Shown here: positions 23,819-36,751 of the stretch, one piece after another | Layout: each line of letters opens with the position of its first letter | How positions within the stretch are numbered: the first letter of the stretch is position 1 | Source of the DNA: Isoetes taiwanensis | Lineage: Eukaryota > Streptophyta > Lycopodiopsida > Isoetales > Isoetaceae | Direction of reading: 5' to 3' | NCBI GenBank assembly: GCA_021234155.1 | Contig: JAJEKV010000050.1 | Coordinates: 91,050 to 155,049 of the forward strand | Length of the DNA: 64,000 nucleotides | Made by a program: the position numbers and the translations under genes | Notes under the pieces: model-generated | The model's database searches: none | Told to the model about the DNA's origin: nothing | The model's input: only the letters and a program-made list of their open reading frames with translations

Positions 23819-24600
23819 GAAGATCGACAATGAAATGGTTTCCGATCATACCGACTTGAATGCCACCGATACACCACAAGGAAATGTACTGCAGTGCAAG
23901 AAAAGCATCTTAATGCCACACAAGAAGAAATCGAAGTCCGCTTGGGGGAATCAGTATTAGGAAAACGCACTGTGGGTTGCATTGTGATTCTGGGATGCCC
24001 ATGATTCTCTCTCGTTGTTTAGAATATTGTTTTGTTTCATCATGCAAAAGGCAGTGCGAATCTGGAAAGCAAGGAGAGTGTATATGAATATATGTGCCTT
24101 TACAAAAAATCACAGTGTGAAGTGTGCCCGGGGAGCGCTGCCTCGCTGCATTCATGGCCGCGGCGTGTTGGTCACCTTCTTTGGCCACAAAAGGAAAAAA
24201 GAGCAGGCCAAATTCCTGTTGAGTTTCTGGCAAAGTGGTTCAGACTTCTCCGCTCCTTAATGAAAGCATGCAAGCATTTCATTATGCAGCGTGAGCAAAT
24301 TCGCCACGATGATGCTTCCTCTCTTGAATGACTAGGGCCACAATTCAAGCCTCCTCAAGTCAGAAGAAGAATCTCGGAAAATCACCGAAAATAGGTACTT
24401 TTCAACCCTCTTCTTTCCTCGAACCACCATATGATGTATTCTAATATTGAACTGGTGAGTTTCAAAGAAGGTCTAGCGCAAGCTTGAAACAATCGTGTAC
24501 ACCACTTACTTCTTCTGTTATTCGGGTGCATTTAGTGAGTTATGTGTAGGAAATTGCGTCGCTAGTTTTGTGCTGTGGTGATAATTTCTGGGCTCTCACG
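23819..24600. other. No gene recognised; overlapping ORFs
   Basis: Plus-strand ORFs at 24015-24260 (81 codons) and 24032-24331 (99 codons) overlap in different frames, and a 107-codon minus-strand ORF covers the same DNA. No domain was seen, so none is called as a gene. Confidence 0.35.
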
Positions 24601-25230
24601 AGTATATGTAGCCCTAAATGTAAACATAAAGATTTACCATATGGTGCTAATTATATGTTAATAATGTGAAGTTTGTAGCATATGTAGGTGTCACATATAG
24701 TACCAAACATGGTAATCTTTATCCTAATAGTGAATTGCTTCCATATGCTTCTGCTACTTAGGTGTCATATGTATGTTAGATATGGTGATACTTGTGAATG
24801 GTGGATTGTCTCCGCTATATGTGGTGCCAATCGATGCGCTTCTGGGGCCATTGCACCACGCTATCTCGCCAATAAGCGTGGATGTCACGTGATGTGGTGC
24901 CTTCTTTTGCATTGTGGTGCTGGCCATGTGGTGTCGACGTGGCACTACTCATGGGATTCACATTTTCGCGCACTCACATGTGGTGTCTTTGACGCCATTT
25001 GTGGTGGCAAGGATTGCCATATGGTGCTCGGGTACGCAGCATAGGTGGTAAAAATATGTGGCACCAGCTTTGGTGCCACATGCCACACCACATGTGGTAA
25101 ATATGACGCCACCTCGGGTGCTACATGCCACACCACACATGTGGTGAATATGACGTCATACTTGTGGTGTAAAGTTTGTCATGATGTAAAGTGGTGCCTC
25201 AAGCAGTCATGTGGTACTAACTCCTTTGGA
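24600..25230. repeat. Degenerate ATGTGGTGCC / CACCACATG repeat block
   Basis: GTGGTG and its complement recur dozens of times, often as the palindrome CACCACATGTGGTG (for example near 25085-25150) with spacers such as AATATGACG. ORFs across the block (118 codons, plus, 24688-25044) are by-products of the repeat. Confidence 0.75.
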
Positions 25231-25379
25231 TTACTTTCAAATTGAAATCAACAGACACTGGAGAATGGATCAACTCTACAAGATCGTAAGTGATTCGTGT
25301 GCGCACGCATCAAGTGATTCAAGCAGTAAGTCCGCCACTTTGAGGTAACTTCTAACAAAACCTCGGCGGAAGTATAATT

Positions 25380-26580
25380 GTATTCTCATCATTAAATTTT
25401 ATGCTCTCTTTGTGATTTGCAATCACTCTGCATCAGAATTGCCGGGCCATGAATTTTCTACAAGATGTAAAAGCAAGCCTTAGGAAAGGAGTATAGGAGG
25501 ATCAAAAGCAACTTCAAGCTACCGAGGCACTTACAGTGTGAGCACTTTATAGTAGCTTAGTTTACATGCTAAGGGCCCCATAAGTGGGACAGATGCCAAT
25601 TAGATTAGTGGACTTCCTAATCTTTCACCGCTTAGTCTCTTTCGCTTGTCCCGCTGCTTGGATGTGTCTGAATTGTTCCCCTGTGATCTTGGCCGAATTA
25701 TCGTAGCTTAATTAGATACACCGCTGCAGAAACTCAAAAGAGAGTGGCGCCTCGCTTAGTCTCCTCGCTTCTCTCTCGCTTCAGGTATCTAATTTGCCCC
25801 TAGGGATGCATCGCCACTCGCGGCACTGATACATCAAGCAGAAACCTTTAAAAGGGAGTAAGCCCGACATAAAACAAGATCCCGGCCGCTTAGCCTTTTG
25901 CTTCTCCTCGCTTTGTGTATCTAAAGCGCGCCCCCTGGCCGAATGCGCCACCAATACCATCTTCCATGTCAAGCCAAATTTTGGAGGTACTTCCCTATAA
26001 CAAAATTCTCAAGTGCTTAGTATAATCAGATTCTCATCGGCCAAATTTGGCGCTCTCACTTATGTGATTTGTAATCACCTGCATCGGTGAATCACAAGTG
26101 AATCTTCTACAAACATGGGTATGCCTTAGGTGTGAGTAGGAGGATCAAAAGGCAACCCCCCTGCCATCGGTGACACCAAGGCTGTGAGCACTTATAGGTA
26201 GCTTAGTTTACATGCTAAGGGCCCGGCATATGTAAGGACAGATGCCAATTAGGATTAGTGGACTTCCTAATCTTTCACCCCCGTGCTTAGCCCTTTCGCT
26301 TGTCCCGCTTTGATGTGTCTAATTTGCCCCTAGATGGAGGCTTCACTCATTTTAGGTGGCTTAATTAGGATACATAAAGCAGAAAACCTCGCGACTAGTC
26401 TCCTCTGCCGCTGCTGGGTGATCTAACACTTGCCCCTAGGATGACATTATCGCCACTCAGGGTTTAATTAGATACATCAAGCAGCAGAAACTCGAAAAGG
26501 AGAGTAAGTCTCGTATTACAAAACAAGATCCCGGCCGCTTAGTCTCTTTGCTTCTCCGCTTTGTGTATCTAAAGTGCCAA
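25380..26580. repeat. Tandem duplication, ~649-bp unit
   Basis: Two direct copies (about 25380-26030 and 26030-26580). Anchors are AGCTTAGTTTACATGCTAAG, GATGCCAATTAGATTAGTGG (25592; 26241 with one extra base), CAAGATCCCGGCCGCTTAG and TTTGTGTATCTAAAG. Inside each unit a shorter motif, TTAATTAGATACA plus GCAGAAAC, is itself repeated. The copies differ mostly by short CG-containing insertions. Confidence 0.85.
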
Positions 26581-27340
26581 GTCGTCAAGCTCCAGTGAGG
26601 GTGCTCCAATCGACAAATGCACCGCTAGATCGCCAGGTTTACTAAGCTCATGCCCACAACTTAAATCAGCTAAATCACATGCATCAAAGTTATGATCCTA
26701 ACAAATCGCTTGGTGAATGTAAGTCACAAGGTAATCTCCAAACTTTTGTGGCTTGTCTTTTTAATTTGACCCCATATATTACCGAATCATAAATTTTTGC
26801 AACCGAAGTGTCTCGTGAGAAAAAGTAAGAGCGTATTCCCAAGCAAAAAGACACCTCCAAGACATTCTCAAGCATATATGTGTCTTATTATATGTGTCTT
26901 TGTAAAGCATGTTGTGTCAGCAGTTAGGTCATTTGAGACTTGGACACATACTATCCTAATGCAAGGTGAGTTCAGAATTTGAAGGTATTACTCATCCAAT
27001 GTAAGGCCCGACATGTTTGTTGCGGTGTAAATTAATTTCTAGTCATAAGTGGCCGTTGGACATCACTCGCACGATGATTGATGTTGTGAAGCAATGCTTG
27101 CCGTGAGTAGCCAGCCCAGGTTGATGTGATCAATAGATCTTACTTGTAATCACATGTTGTATTATTGTAACCAAAGAGGCTATTCTTTGTATCCCATTCT
27201 TTCATCGTATTCCCAATGTACATATCATGGTATAGCCATTGCATACAATAGACTTTTTTCTCACGACTGCAGCAACACTGCGGAGTTCCTAGAAGAAATC
27301 GGAGTGTATTCAAAGATTCATGACAATGTGGTGTTACATG
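26581..27340. other. Intergenic, no gene recognised
   Basis: Short ORFs only, 81 codons or less, overlapping on both strands. Confidence 0.5.
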
Positions 27341-27344
27341 TCGC

Positions 27345-27430
27345 GGATAGATGTGGTGATGCAAATGGTGTATGTGGTGAATCATGTGAAGCTTGGTGAA
27401 CCATGTGGTGAATCATGTGGTGAATCATAG
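27345..27430. repeat. (ATGTGGTGAATC)n short tandem repeat
   Basis: Several units of ATGTGGTGAATC with variants such as AAGCTTGGTGAACC. A further copy lies near 27594-27626 (GGTGATGCAAATGGT, then CGTGGTGAATCATGTGGTG). Confidence 0.85.
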
Positions 27431-27450
27431 GTGGCAGGCCGAGCTTACGC

Positions 27451-27543
27451 GGGCATGTTGGGAGCCCAGGTGGCATGTTTGAGCCACCTTGGCACGTTTG
27501 AGCCTAGGGTGGCATATTTGAGCCACCTGGCATGCTCGAGCCT
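27451..27543. repeat. ~20-bp minisatellite (TTGAGCC...GGTGGCATGT)
   Basis: About five units alternate GGTGGCATGTTTGAGCCACC with TTGGCACGTTTGAGCCTAGGG-type variants. It sits between two blocks of the ATGTGGTG repeat. Confidence 0.85.
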
Positions 27544-27675
27544 TTACATGACCTTTTGTTAAGTACGTTTGACTTTCATCAGATCAACATGTTTGGTGAT
27601 GCAAATGGTACGTGGTGAATCATGTGGTGCATCCTTCACTCCTTCCCCCATTCCGCCCATCTCCTCCACTCAGCC

Positions 27676-27996
27676 ATGGCCAAGTTCAAGACTACTCCCA
27701 GAACACTATCCCGCCATTGTGCTCGCTTCCTTCTCAAGCAGCCCAAGACGGCCGGGACCGCGGCTTCCTCAGCGTGAGGATCCGCGGTCTTCCTCCACTG
27801 CATAAGGGCCGGCATGCTGGTGGCTGGTTCACTCCACTGTGGGCGGTGGGAGAAGCTCATCATGATCAAGTCGCCGCTTCGCTATGTGCTCGAAAGTGGG
27901 TGCATGCGCATGACGCAGGAGCGCATCTCAAATGAAGATGTATGCTCGCTGGTGACCCACCTCCATATAGAGCCCAAGATGGCCCCTCACCGTTAG
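27676..27996 (+). CDS. Unassigned small ORF with one in-frame TGA
   Basis: No family was recognised. One plus-strand frame starts at an ATG in good context (CCATGGCC) with MAKFKTTPRTLSRHCARFLL and runs 106 codons to TAG, interrupted only by a TGA at codon 34 (27775-27777). The part after the stop includes ESGCMRMTQERISNEDVCSL. The block is GC-rich compared with its flanks. A competing 107-codon ORF in another frame (27612-27935) and a 77-codon minus-strand ORF cover the same DNA, so coding potential alone is not decisive. It may be a broken small gene, or chance. Confidence 0.25.
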
Positions 27997-30900
27997 TTTA
28001 GATTTGCATTGTAATCCCCGGCTTCAATTTCGCAATAGTCCTTGTGGACTATTCTTCTTTGTAAAGGTTTTCATTAATGATGTAACTTGTTTCGTACACA
28101 GTCCTTGTTTTGCAATAGAACTTGTTTGCTTTAACTCGTTTCTCGAAGTTTCCATCGACAATGTAACTTGCCCGTCGTCACCGCGAATTAAACGCGCACC
28201 AGCCAGGAAAATATGAGATGGGTGGCTCGTTCAAAAAAGAAGCCAGAGTTCAAAAGAAATCAAAAGAAAAACAATGTAATTCCCTCGGCAAAAGTTAGTG
28301 GCCTTGCAAGAATCTTTGCACAAAGCAGTAGCTCAATGAATTTTGGCCCCATATCAATTCGTGTGTGACCTAATTTGGGATCCATATATAGTCAAGCCAC
28401 CAAAATCGGCCAAGATAATTATCAGAATCCTCGAGCTCATTCCATTTTCCACCGTCAAAAATGCAGTCAATGCCCCCTCGGGGCCGACATATGCAGGAAA
28501 TCTGGTGGTGAAAGCCGCGGGTGAAAAAAATGTGGTGAAAAATCGTAGAAGCTGCGGGTGATGCAAACGCTGTTTTATATTTCAAAGGGAGAAAAATACA
28601 TATGGAAATCTACCACACCCGTAGAATAGTTCATACTTTTATGAAATGAAGTATGCGTATCAATCAAATGGGAAAACTATAACCCCAGCTTCTAGTATTA
28701 TCACAAAATGCATAGAGATATAATAATAGCTTATTTTGAAGAGGTTAATGATGACACATAGCTATCGGGCCTCAATCGATCCTCGATTGTGGAGATTCAG
28801 AATCCTTCTCTTCCAAGTAAGTATGTCCAAGATTTCATCAAGTTTTTCTCACACAGTTGGTGAACCAAAGAACACTAAAACATGAGCTTCCTCATTTCTC
28901 GATCCCACTTACATGATACAGACATTCACAAAGTATTGTCTCAAAGTTGTCAGGTTCCATGCGTACCGGCCTCGTTGAGCACTTTTAATGGTCAAGATGG
29001 ATCATTTCCTCGCTTTTAGTTCGATGAACATATCCTCTTCTCAAGTATGGGGAGAGTCATGTAACCTATATCCTCGTGACCATACTCACCCCCGTAACTC
29101 CCCGCCGGCTGCACCCAGCTCAAGTAAGTCTCCCCGATCAAGATTCGCGGTAAAAACAACATCATTAGTAATAAGAAAGGCAAATCACTATCAATGCTTT
29201 GGCTTTAATTCTTTAAGCCCATCGTGACTAACTCCTATGTTTTTAAGCCTAGAATACTCCTAATTCATGGGTCCTCCGCTTCCTCTAATAATATCCTCAC
29301 TGCTCTCGTTTATTTGCTCCAAGATAGTTCTACTCGATGCATCGCGATTTGAACTGGCTAAATTTGTGCCTCGTTGTTCTCCTTCGCTTTCTTCCGCTAT
29401 ATAGCTGACGGATAAGCCAATGTTCCAGATGCAAACTAGATTTTGGTGTATATTTCCTCCAATCTTCCCCGCACGCCTTTGAATGATTGAACTTGCATTT
29501 GATGTGACAGATTTCCAAAGTGGTGGGTTTCATCATGTGTTTCTCGTCTCCATTCCGCTCTCATCCTTTTTTAATGTAATTTTTCTCAGGTGTCACTTTC
29601 ACCCTATCACTAAATAAAGAAAAGATTGAAGAGTGAAGATTTTATATTAAACATATAAAATGATTACATAAGGTTACATTTCGTGATTATATACACTTGT
29701 TTTCATTCCCTTTGGGTCTATCAAATAAAAGAGATCCTGGTCCAGCCTCCTCCTCGCCATCTTCTACGATCACTGCATCAAGGCCAACGTCGCTTTTCCT
29801 AGCCTATTTGCTCCCATTCCGAGGGAAAGCAAAACCATAATGGTGGAGTGTTACCAAACGTAATAAAGCGCCTTCTCCATGTCCATCCCGCAAGGCCTTG
29901 GTGGATGATAGTATACATCCCCTCAAGTGAAGGAATTTATCCTTCAGAATAACCCACTGTCCAAAGAGGAACTGCTTAGCGTGAAAAGGCTTGTAGCCAT
30001 TAAGCGTAAAAAGGTCTCAACCTTTATGAGATCCTCGCATTGGTATGAGGAACGCCAAAGATGCTGTGTGTAAAAATTTCAAAGTGGAGGCGAGTAAGTT
30101 GAGAGGTCCGGGAGCTGGTGTACAATTCAACCTCCCCGGGTGAGAGTTTTCAAAGATTGCGGGTCATATATTCTCATCCTGCAAGGAATAGAGTAATTTC
30201 AGATCTCGAAAGCATGTCCATCCATTCTGCATGGTCGAAAAAATCGGATAAGACGCCAGTATTATGGGCTCTTTCTTTCTCGGGTCACATTGTCCCATTC
30301 GCAAGACTCCATCGCTTTGCAAAGATCCAAGAGGTAGTTGGCTATGTCTTCAACAGAGTAGCTTTCAGTCAAAGCCGTGAACTTTTAAATCGCTTCCCAC
30401 CCACCAGAAATCAAATCAGAACGCCTCCCAAGGACCTCATTGGCCAGAACCGGTTCGTCACCCCCGAATCGGCCAGAATAAAACCGTGAAATCCCTATTT
30501 GAGCAAGAAGAATGGCATCTCTGCCTTTTTGGGTTGCCCGCAGGTCATTAATTTTCGCCATCCCATGATGATTTTTCGCACGGCCGCAAAGGATTGATGA
30601 GAGGAATTGATGGGATCGGTGAGAATTTAAGGAAAAGGAAAGTATTTCAAAGAGAAAAGCCGCTCGTATGATCTATCCTCGCGGCTCGAGAAGAGATGAA
30701 AAGCGAAACACGGGTGAAACATGTAGAACATTGATGTGTCACCATTATGGTGAACACATGTGCAAAGTCATGTGGTGAACCCGTAAGTATGCCAGCAACA
30801 GACATCAAAATACAATTACATATTACATCGTATAAACATATTACATTGAAACAAGTGGACATCAAAATACAATTGAGCATGGAATTGAGTTTCTTATGTT

Positions 30901-32935
30901 GTCTCTAAAACAAGGCACACACAACAACATATCCTCAAAATTTCCTCAATCATTTCAACTGTAAGCATCGTGTTCAAATTTTATTCTTCATCGACATGCT
31001 ATCTTCATCGATAAAACCCTGCAAGTTTTCTAGAATCTTTTCCTCATCCGCCTCAAGGTCTAGCCTAAATCAGCTCGAAGACCTTCTTGATCTCACATGT
31101 GGTGAACCGGCCAGCACAAATTTGCAGAGAATACAAGGACTTTGGCTCAAAGCTGTCAACAACTCATACATCACCCTGACCGAGGCTTCTTTCTATAAGA
31201 ATGCCCTCCACAACGGTTTTTCCTCCACCTCTCATAAACAAGCTCTTCATCTCCGCTGAAGTCATTTTTCAACTTCAAAATTTTGGCTTGGTGCATAGCA
31301 ACATCCAAAATACGTAATCCTCCTCGCTCCCTTTAGGTGCAAAAGAACTAAAAAGTCAGTTCCTTCTAAGTGCTTTCCCATACATTTTGTCAAGGTTGAG
31401 TATAGTGGCTCCCGTAGACTTGGCGGGTCTCTTCCAACCGCATGAACATTGAGGATGGTTCAACGCACTACATAATCCCATTCCATCTACATACAATTCG
31501 CTCTCACACATGTCCTACCTTCCATCCAACAATTCGCCGCAGTCATGATAGCTTTCTCGTATGTAGTCACCTTGTTGGATTTCCGGCCAATCATGACCAA
31601 TGAATTTGCCCGGCTTCGAATTGTCTCTCAGCATTCTCAAGCCTTTTTTCCCCGCTGATATTCTCGTTTTATTTCCCGTAAGTATCTCCTAACTTTTCTT
31701 CCATTTTCACCACCTGCATGTACCACATTGAAATTGTTTCTCTCAGCACTTTCTGCCTTCCACATCATGGGCATTACTCCAGTTTTTAATGTGTCAGATG
31801 TTTAAGCCGTGAGGACCTCGATCATCTTTTTCAATTCTCACGCTTCTTCCCATCATCATGTTCATACCTTTTCCATGGTTTCAAGATCCAAAGAAGTTCC
31901 GCATCATGTTGACCTCCTCTCAGATCACAACCTGCATCTTCCAACAAAAATAAAATGATCCGGGCCGCTGAATTGTGATGCAAAATATACCATCCGAAAA
32001 TACATAGTGCTATTTGGGGACATTGCCTTCGCTTAAGTACTCAAAATGTTTCATAAAACAATGTTGAACAAAAAAGCTGTCATGCTCCTCGTCATCCCAC
32101 ACATAGTAGTGTGTTTCCTTCTCAATGGTGTCTCAGTTCTGCGGATCAACCTCGAGCAGGTTATTTGAACAAATATAGTTATCCTCAAGCTGTTGACTGC
32201 ACAAGCAGATGGATCAACTTCCATTCTCGCCTCCTTAAAAGTATATAATTCTCTCATGTCAACCACCTGAGCAGGTAAGCATCTCCCGTGCAAGTTATCA
32301 AGGAGTTCTTTGTACCGCCTCGTCAGCTTACTTATATCCGGTGCTGTGTAAAGGGAAAATTTGGAAGCTTCTCCAACATTTTGTCACCAGCTGGAAGACT
32401 TGCGTCATATCGCGGTTGCGAACGAGCTTAGACTCTTCACGCTACCCCCTCAATACGCTTTTTCATAGCCTAGGTATTCCCACTTCACCATGTGCCACTA
32501 TCACTAGATTGTTCATGTGGGCGCATAGGAACTTCTTTAATCCCACACTTTACACTCACCCGCAAATGCATTCCCCTCTTATGGTAAGGTTGAAGCCAGT
32601 TTTCTCTCACATAAAATTCCCTCGCCACGACTTCAGGCTACTTATTTTGTATCTCAGCGTACCAGATTCACCATATATGTCCTGACCGCAAAGTTTTATT
32701 GGAAGGCAAAATTGGGTGCTTGGGCCTCATACTATTGAAGCTTACCATTAGCATCCAGATTCTAACATGGTATACAAAGCAGCGAACTATTGAAGTCCTT
32801 AATTTTATAAACAAACCATTGTTTCAAACATCCTCCTCGCTTGATCATAACACCAGGATGTTCCGCCTTCCTGAATTTCCTCTCAACAATTGCAACCCAA
32901 AGGAAGATAACAAGGTGATCGAAGTATATTTATCG
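27997..32935. other. No gene recognised; scattered ATGTGGTGAA motifs
   Basis: ORFs of 60-123 codons occur (for example 30118-30489 plus, 32051-32293 minus, 32341-32685 plus) but overlap in opposing frames with no recognised domain. ATGTGGTGAA-type motifs recur near 28500-28560, 30690-30785 and 31096. The stretch is probably an old transposon whose class I cannot name. Confidence 0.35.
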
Positions 32936-32939
32936 CGAC

Positions 32940-33345
32940 ACTACATTTTCCACTACACCAGGCACCACATAGCATATATTACACATTCATCTTACACTCC
33001 CTTATTCACCACACTAGGCACCACAACGCATATATTACATATAATTCTATTGTACACCATTTTTCACCACACTAGGCACCACATAAAGATATATGCATAT
33101 TCATCTTACACCTCAAAGTATTCACCACACTAGCAACTGGCTACAGAATATATTACAAAGTGATTCATTTTACACCATATTTTTCACCACACTAAAGCAC
33201 TACACTAGGCACCAATACACTGCACCACACACTTTGTATATACACCACACTAGGCACCACACCATGTTATTCACCTCACACTAGGGACCACATAGCATAT
33301 ATTACGCAAGATTTGTGCTATACCATGAACATTCACCACACCTAA
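32940..33345. repeat. ~60-bp minisatellite (CACCACACTAGGCACCACA)
   Basis: At least five units start with TTTTCACCACACTAGGCACC or a variant (near 32945, 33002, 33060, 33117 and 33180), spaced 57-63 bases and separated by GCATATATTACA and TTCATTTTACACC stretches. A compressed run continues to 33345. The 144-codon ORF at 32699-33133 is partly a by-product of this repeat. Confidence 0.85.
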
Positions 33346-35815
33346 AACAAAGTGGGCCTCTTTTTTGCCCCCACCGAAAAGCCTTCTCCACTAGGTCCAA
33401 TCTACACGCCACGCAGACGCATGTAATACTGTAAAAACAAAACAAAAGTGCAGAAAAAAAAATAGAATAGAGGGTAAGAAAATCCAAACCAAGCAGTACA
33501 TGTATTTTACACCATGTTATCTACCACACTAAAAATTCACAAAGCATATATTGACAAGATTTATTTCCACACACCACGTAAGCTCCTCACCTCACCAACC
33601 ACATATCACAAGCAATCACTAACCACATACCACACATAAATTACATTAACAATAAAAAATGTGGTGAAGATGAAGAAATGAAATAACCTCGGTGGATTCT
33701 TCCTGTATAAGAGTGGCATGATCCTCTTTTACATTTCGCTCCAATCTTCTCAATCCTAACATCCTTTTGCATTTGGAGAGACCCTAACAAGCTTTACTAA
33801 AAATTGTTTACGTTCTATGACGTAATTGGGAATTGCATCTCGCCCTTCTAACTCTTTTGTACAAAACCCATTTCCCCTTTGCACTCCATTCTTTCCCTCT
33901 CTTCAATTTTGCTTTGGTAAGATTCCCGTCAGGATGAACACCCGCCAGCTTACCAAAACCCTAAAAGCACTCCATGATTAGCACTTTCTGTGATAATGCT
34001 TCCTCTTACGCCATAGCAAGTAAATCACCTGGTCGCTAAACTCGCTATCACAAGTAGATTCTTCACAAGTTGAATGGAAGTTCTCAGGCAGCCAACATGT
34101 CGCTCTTGGTTTGCAAATCTTTCACCTCTTCTCGGCCAAGTATCGCCCCACTGTCATCCTCGCGTATAATCTAGTAAAACCTCTTTCTATCACAAGTAGA
34201 CGTTTCTTTAGTGGTGTGCTATGAAATGAAGATAAATAACAATTTTAATACTATCCGACGCCTAGTGAAATGCCTGTGATCCTCCTCTCCACATGCAATT
34301 TTTGCTAATTCTTTCTTAGCTTCCCTTTCGCTCTTCCTTTGCCGCCTTTATGATCCCTGCCTCTTGTTCGAGTCTCTACCTCGTAAGTTCTGCTTGAGAT
34401 TTGTATGCATTTGCTTCCAAATTAAATGATTGAAGGTATGAACCTGATTGATCCACAACTCTATTTCCACGCCATACCGCGGTGCTTCGTGAAAGGGCGC
34501 CGTGGGTCGTGGGTTTAGAAATCGGTTCTAAGGGAGATTGAATGGGACTGCGGCGAGGAAAATTGGAATGGGACTCGTATGCAGTGAATTGGGTTGTGCC
34601 AGCCAAGCAAATGATTTAAACCACGCATACGCACTAAAAGCCAAAACAAACATTTAAAATCGCGACCACAAATTTGATATCTCCCACCACATTTTAGGGA
34701 CAGGGGACACCTGTGCAGTGTTCCACTTACAACATGCTTTCACCCCACTACAACCTGCTCTCCCCTCTTCCAAATCCATAATCCGCGGATGTCAACCTGC
34801 GGAGATCGCTTTCCTGCATCGTATGAGAGACAAGTATTCTCCAAAAGCAAAGACACAAACCTCTCTCGCAAAAGTTGTCCTCTTCTTCGTCTCCTTGAAA
34901 GGCATAATGGGAAGGTTGTGTGCAGGTTTAGGAAACCCTCGTGGTAGGCCGGCCATCAACCAAGAAAATCATACTCATGATTTTGAGGAAAAACTCAAGT
35001 ACAACCTTCAACTCCTTGAAAAATCGCTTTCCCGGTTCTGTTTTGATGCTCGTGATGCATAGCAATGTTCTTTGACCATATACCTTCAAGAATCTCGTCC
35101 GCAACCGTGGAACAATGCATCCACCATATATCCCCTTGTATTCGGGAATAGAAAAGCACTCCAAATAACAATATCAAACCTCCGCAGCGCTCCACTCCAC
35201 AAACTCTCATGATACCGGGTTCCGGCAAATGAGGTACTTATTTGTAGTTTTACAACATGCTTGGTTTTGGTGGAGGCAAGATTTTCCCGCTCATTCTCCC
35301 ACAGTTCGCGCTTATACCTTATTTACGCCCAAAGACCATCAACTTCCGCCCCGTCCATCCTGACGCTATAAACCACTGAGCGTACGCATCGCGGCTTCGT
35401 CTGTACGCAATGCGCGGCTCTGGACCATTGGAAGTGCTATCGAGAGGTGGCCGGATGTTGCCGCAGAACCTGGCTGACTGCCATTCATACCAGATGACGG
35501 TGGAGAGGCCGAGAAGCCATAGTCGTGATATACCCTTATTAGTATTCCCCGCCTCTCAATGGCGTTTTCCTGGCTTATCAGTAGGCCCTTTGCTTTGCCT
35601 TTGTCCTGCTTTTCATTCAATGAATTGCCTTTGTTCTCCTCGCATGCAAGGATGAGCTCCAATTAACAACTGAATTTGTAGAGAATACACATTCAAATGT
35701 AACAGATAATGCACCTTTTGTATGTTAGAGTTTGTGCCGCACTTTTATCTCAGATTGTCTTCATCGATTCTCACTAAGAACTACTCATTATTCAAAAAAT
35801 TGAGAATATGTCTTT
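33346..35815. other. No gene recognised
   Basis: Several ORFs of 60-114 codons occur, including a minus-strand frame at 35366-35662 (MELILACEENKGNSLNEKQ...). Competing frames cover the same DNA and no domain was identified. CACCACA motifs continue to about 33630. Confidence 0.35.
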
Positions 35816-35819
35816 AATT

Positions 35820-36110
35820 TTTGGTAATTTCCTTTTTTCTCCGGCCCGCTTTTGTTTTTATTCCCCGGTCCGCCATTTTTGTTTTTTTCTCCATCCGGCC
35901 TTTCTTGCTTTCGTTTTCAATTTTCAATTTTCGTGATTCCTCGTCCGCTTTCCCCCTTTTTTCGCCTCCCGGCTCCTTTTGCTCCCTCTCCTTATTTTTC
36001 CTCTCCCTCTAAATTCCCTACCGCCCCTTTCTTTTACTCCCTCTTCGCTTAGTTGCTCCTCGCCTTCAGCCATTATTTTGTGTTTCTTCGCTTTCAACAA
36101 AGAGGTCCAC
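35820..36110. repeat. Long pyrimidine-rich tract (plus strand)
   Basis: About 290 bases are dominated by T and C (TTTTTTCTCC, CTCTCCCTCT, CCTTTCTTTTACTCCCTC). The charged 133-codon minus-strand ORF over it and the hydrophobic plus-strand ORFs reflect this composition. Such tracts occur in plant 5' UTRs and promoters and can form unusual DNA structures. The role here is unknown. Confidence 0.7.
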
Positions 36111-36726
36111 GCTTCTTTACCATACTTCCAGGTTTTCCACAAAGCTTTCCACATCGAAGCTTTTCCACGTGGTTTCCATCGAAAGCTTTTCCCACATCTA
36201 ACTGTGAATGTGGAGCGCTGGGAGTAACAAGTGACAACAACTGGGTGGATGAAGCACTTGGAGCACCTCACGCACAATACACACACTGCTATTCTTTCCG
36301 GATAATGTAAGCAGTATACTACCAATATTCCACGCTATCTCTTCTAGATATTACTGCTATTGTAGACTCCCAAGTAGATGGTAATAGTCCGTGGACATTG
36401 CCGCGGAGAGAAGAAGCCTCGTACCTTTGACTTGATTCACGCTTGCTGCGCCTAATACAAATTCCCCATGTTGAAATGCCCCCAAAATGCTCAAAATCAC
36501 AATTATTGAAGGGGATTTGGGGTTGGGGTATGATCTAACCACAACCGACCTACTTTTGAAGTGTTGGCGCGTACCGCTAATTTCAGCGATATCAAAGCGC
36601 AAATTTGCTCACCCCGTGATGTTGTGCGTGATTAAAATTTGCTTCACTTCGCGTGATGCTGCGTGGTTTTGTGAAGAGCCTATAGTTGAAATGCTACCGG
36701 CGCCGACATTTTGAGTGAGCGTACCT

Positions 36727-36751
36727 AAAAAAAAAAAAAAAAAAAAAAAAA
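36727..36751. repeat. Poly(A) run of 25
   Basis: An uninterrupted A run on the plus strand, preceded by GTACCT. It could be the tail of a retroposed sequence lying upstream on the plus strand, but no coding sequence is visible to its left. Confidence 0.9.

Noticed and set aside
24688-25044. 118-codon plus-strand ORF
   Set aside because: It lies inside the ATGTGGTG/CACCACAT repeat block and its sequence follows the repeat.
32699-33133. 144-codon plus-strand ORF
   Set aside because: About half of it translates the CACCACACTAGGCACCACA minisatellite, and the rest has no domain.
35924-36325. 133-codon highly charged minus-strand ORF
   Set aside because: It is the complement of a pyrimidine tract, so the composition alone explains the Lys/Glu/Arg bias.
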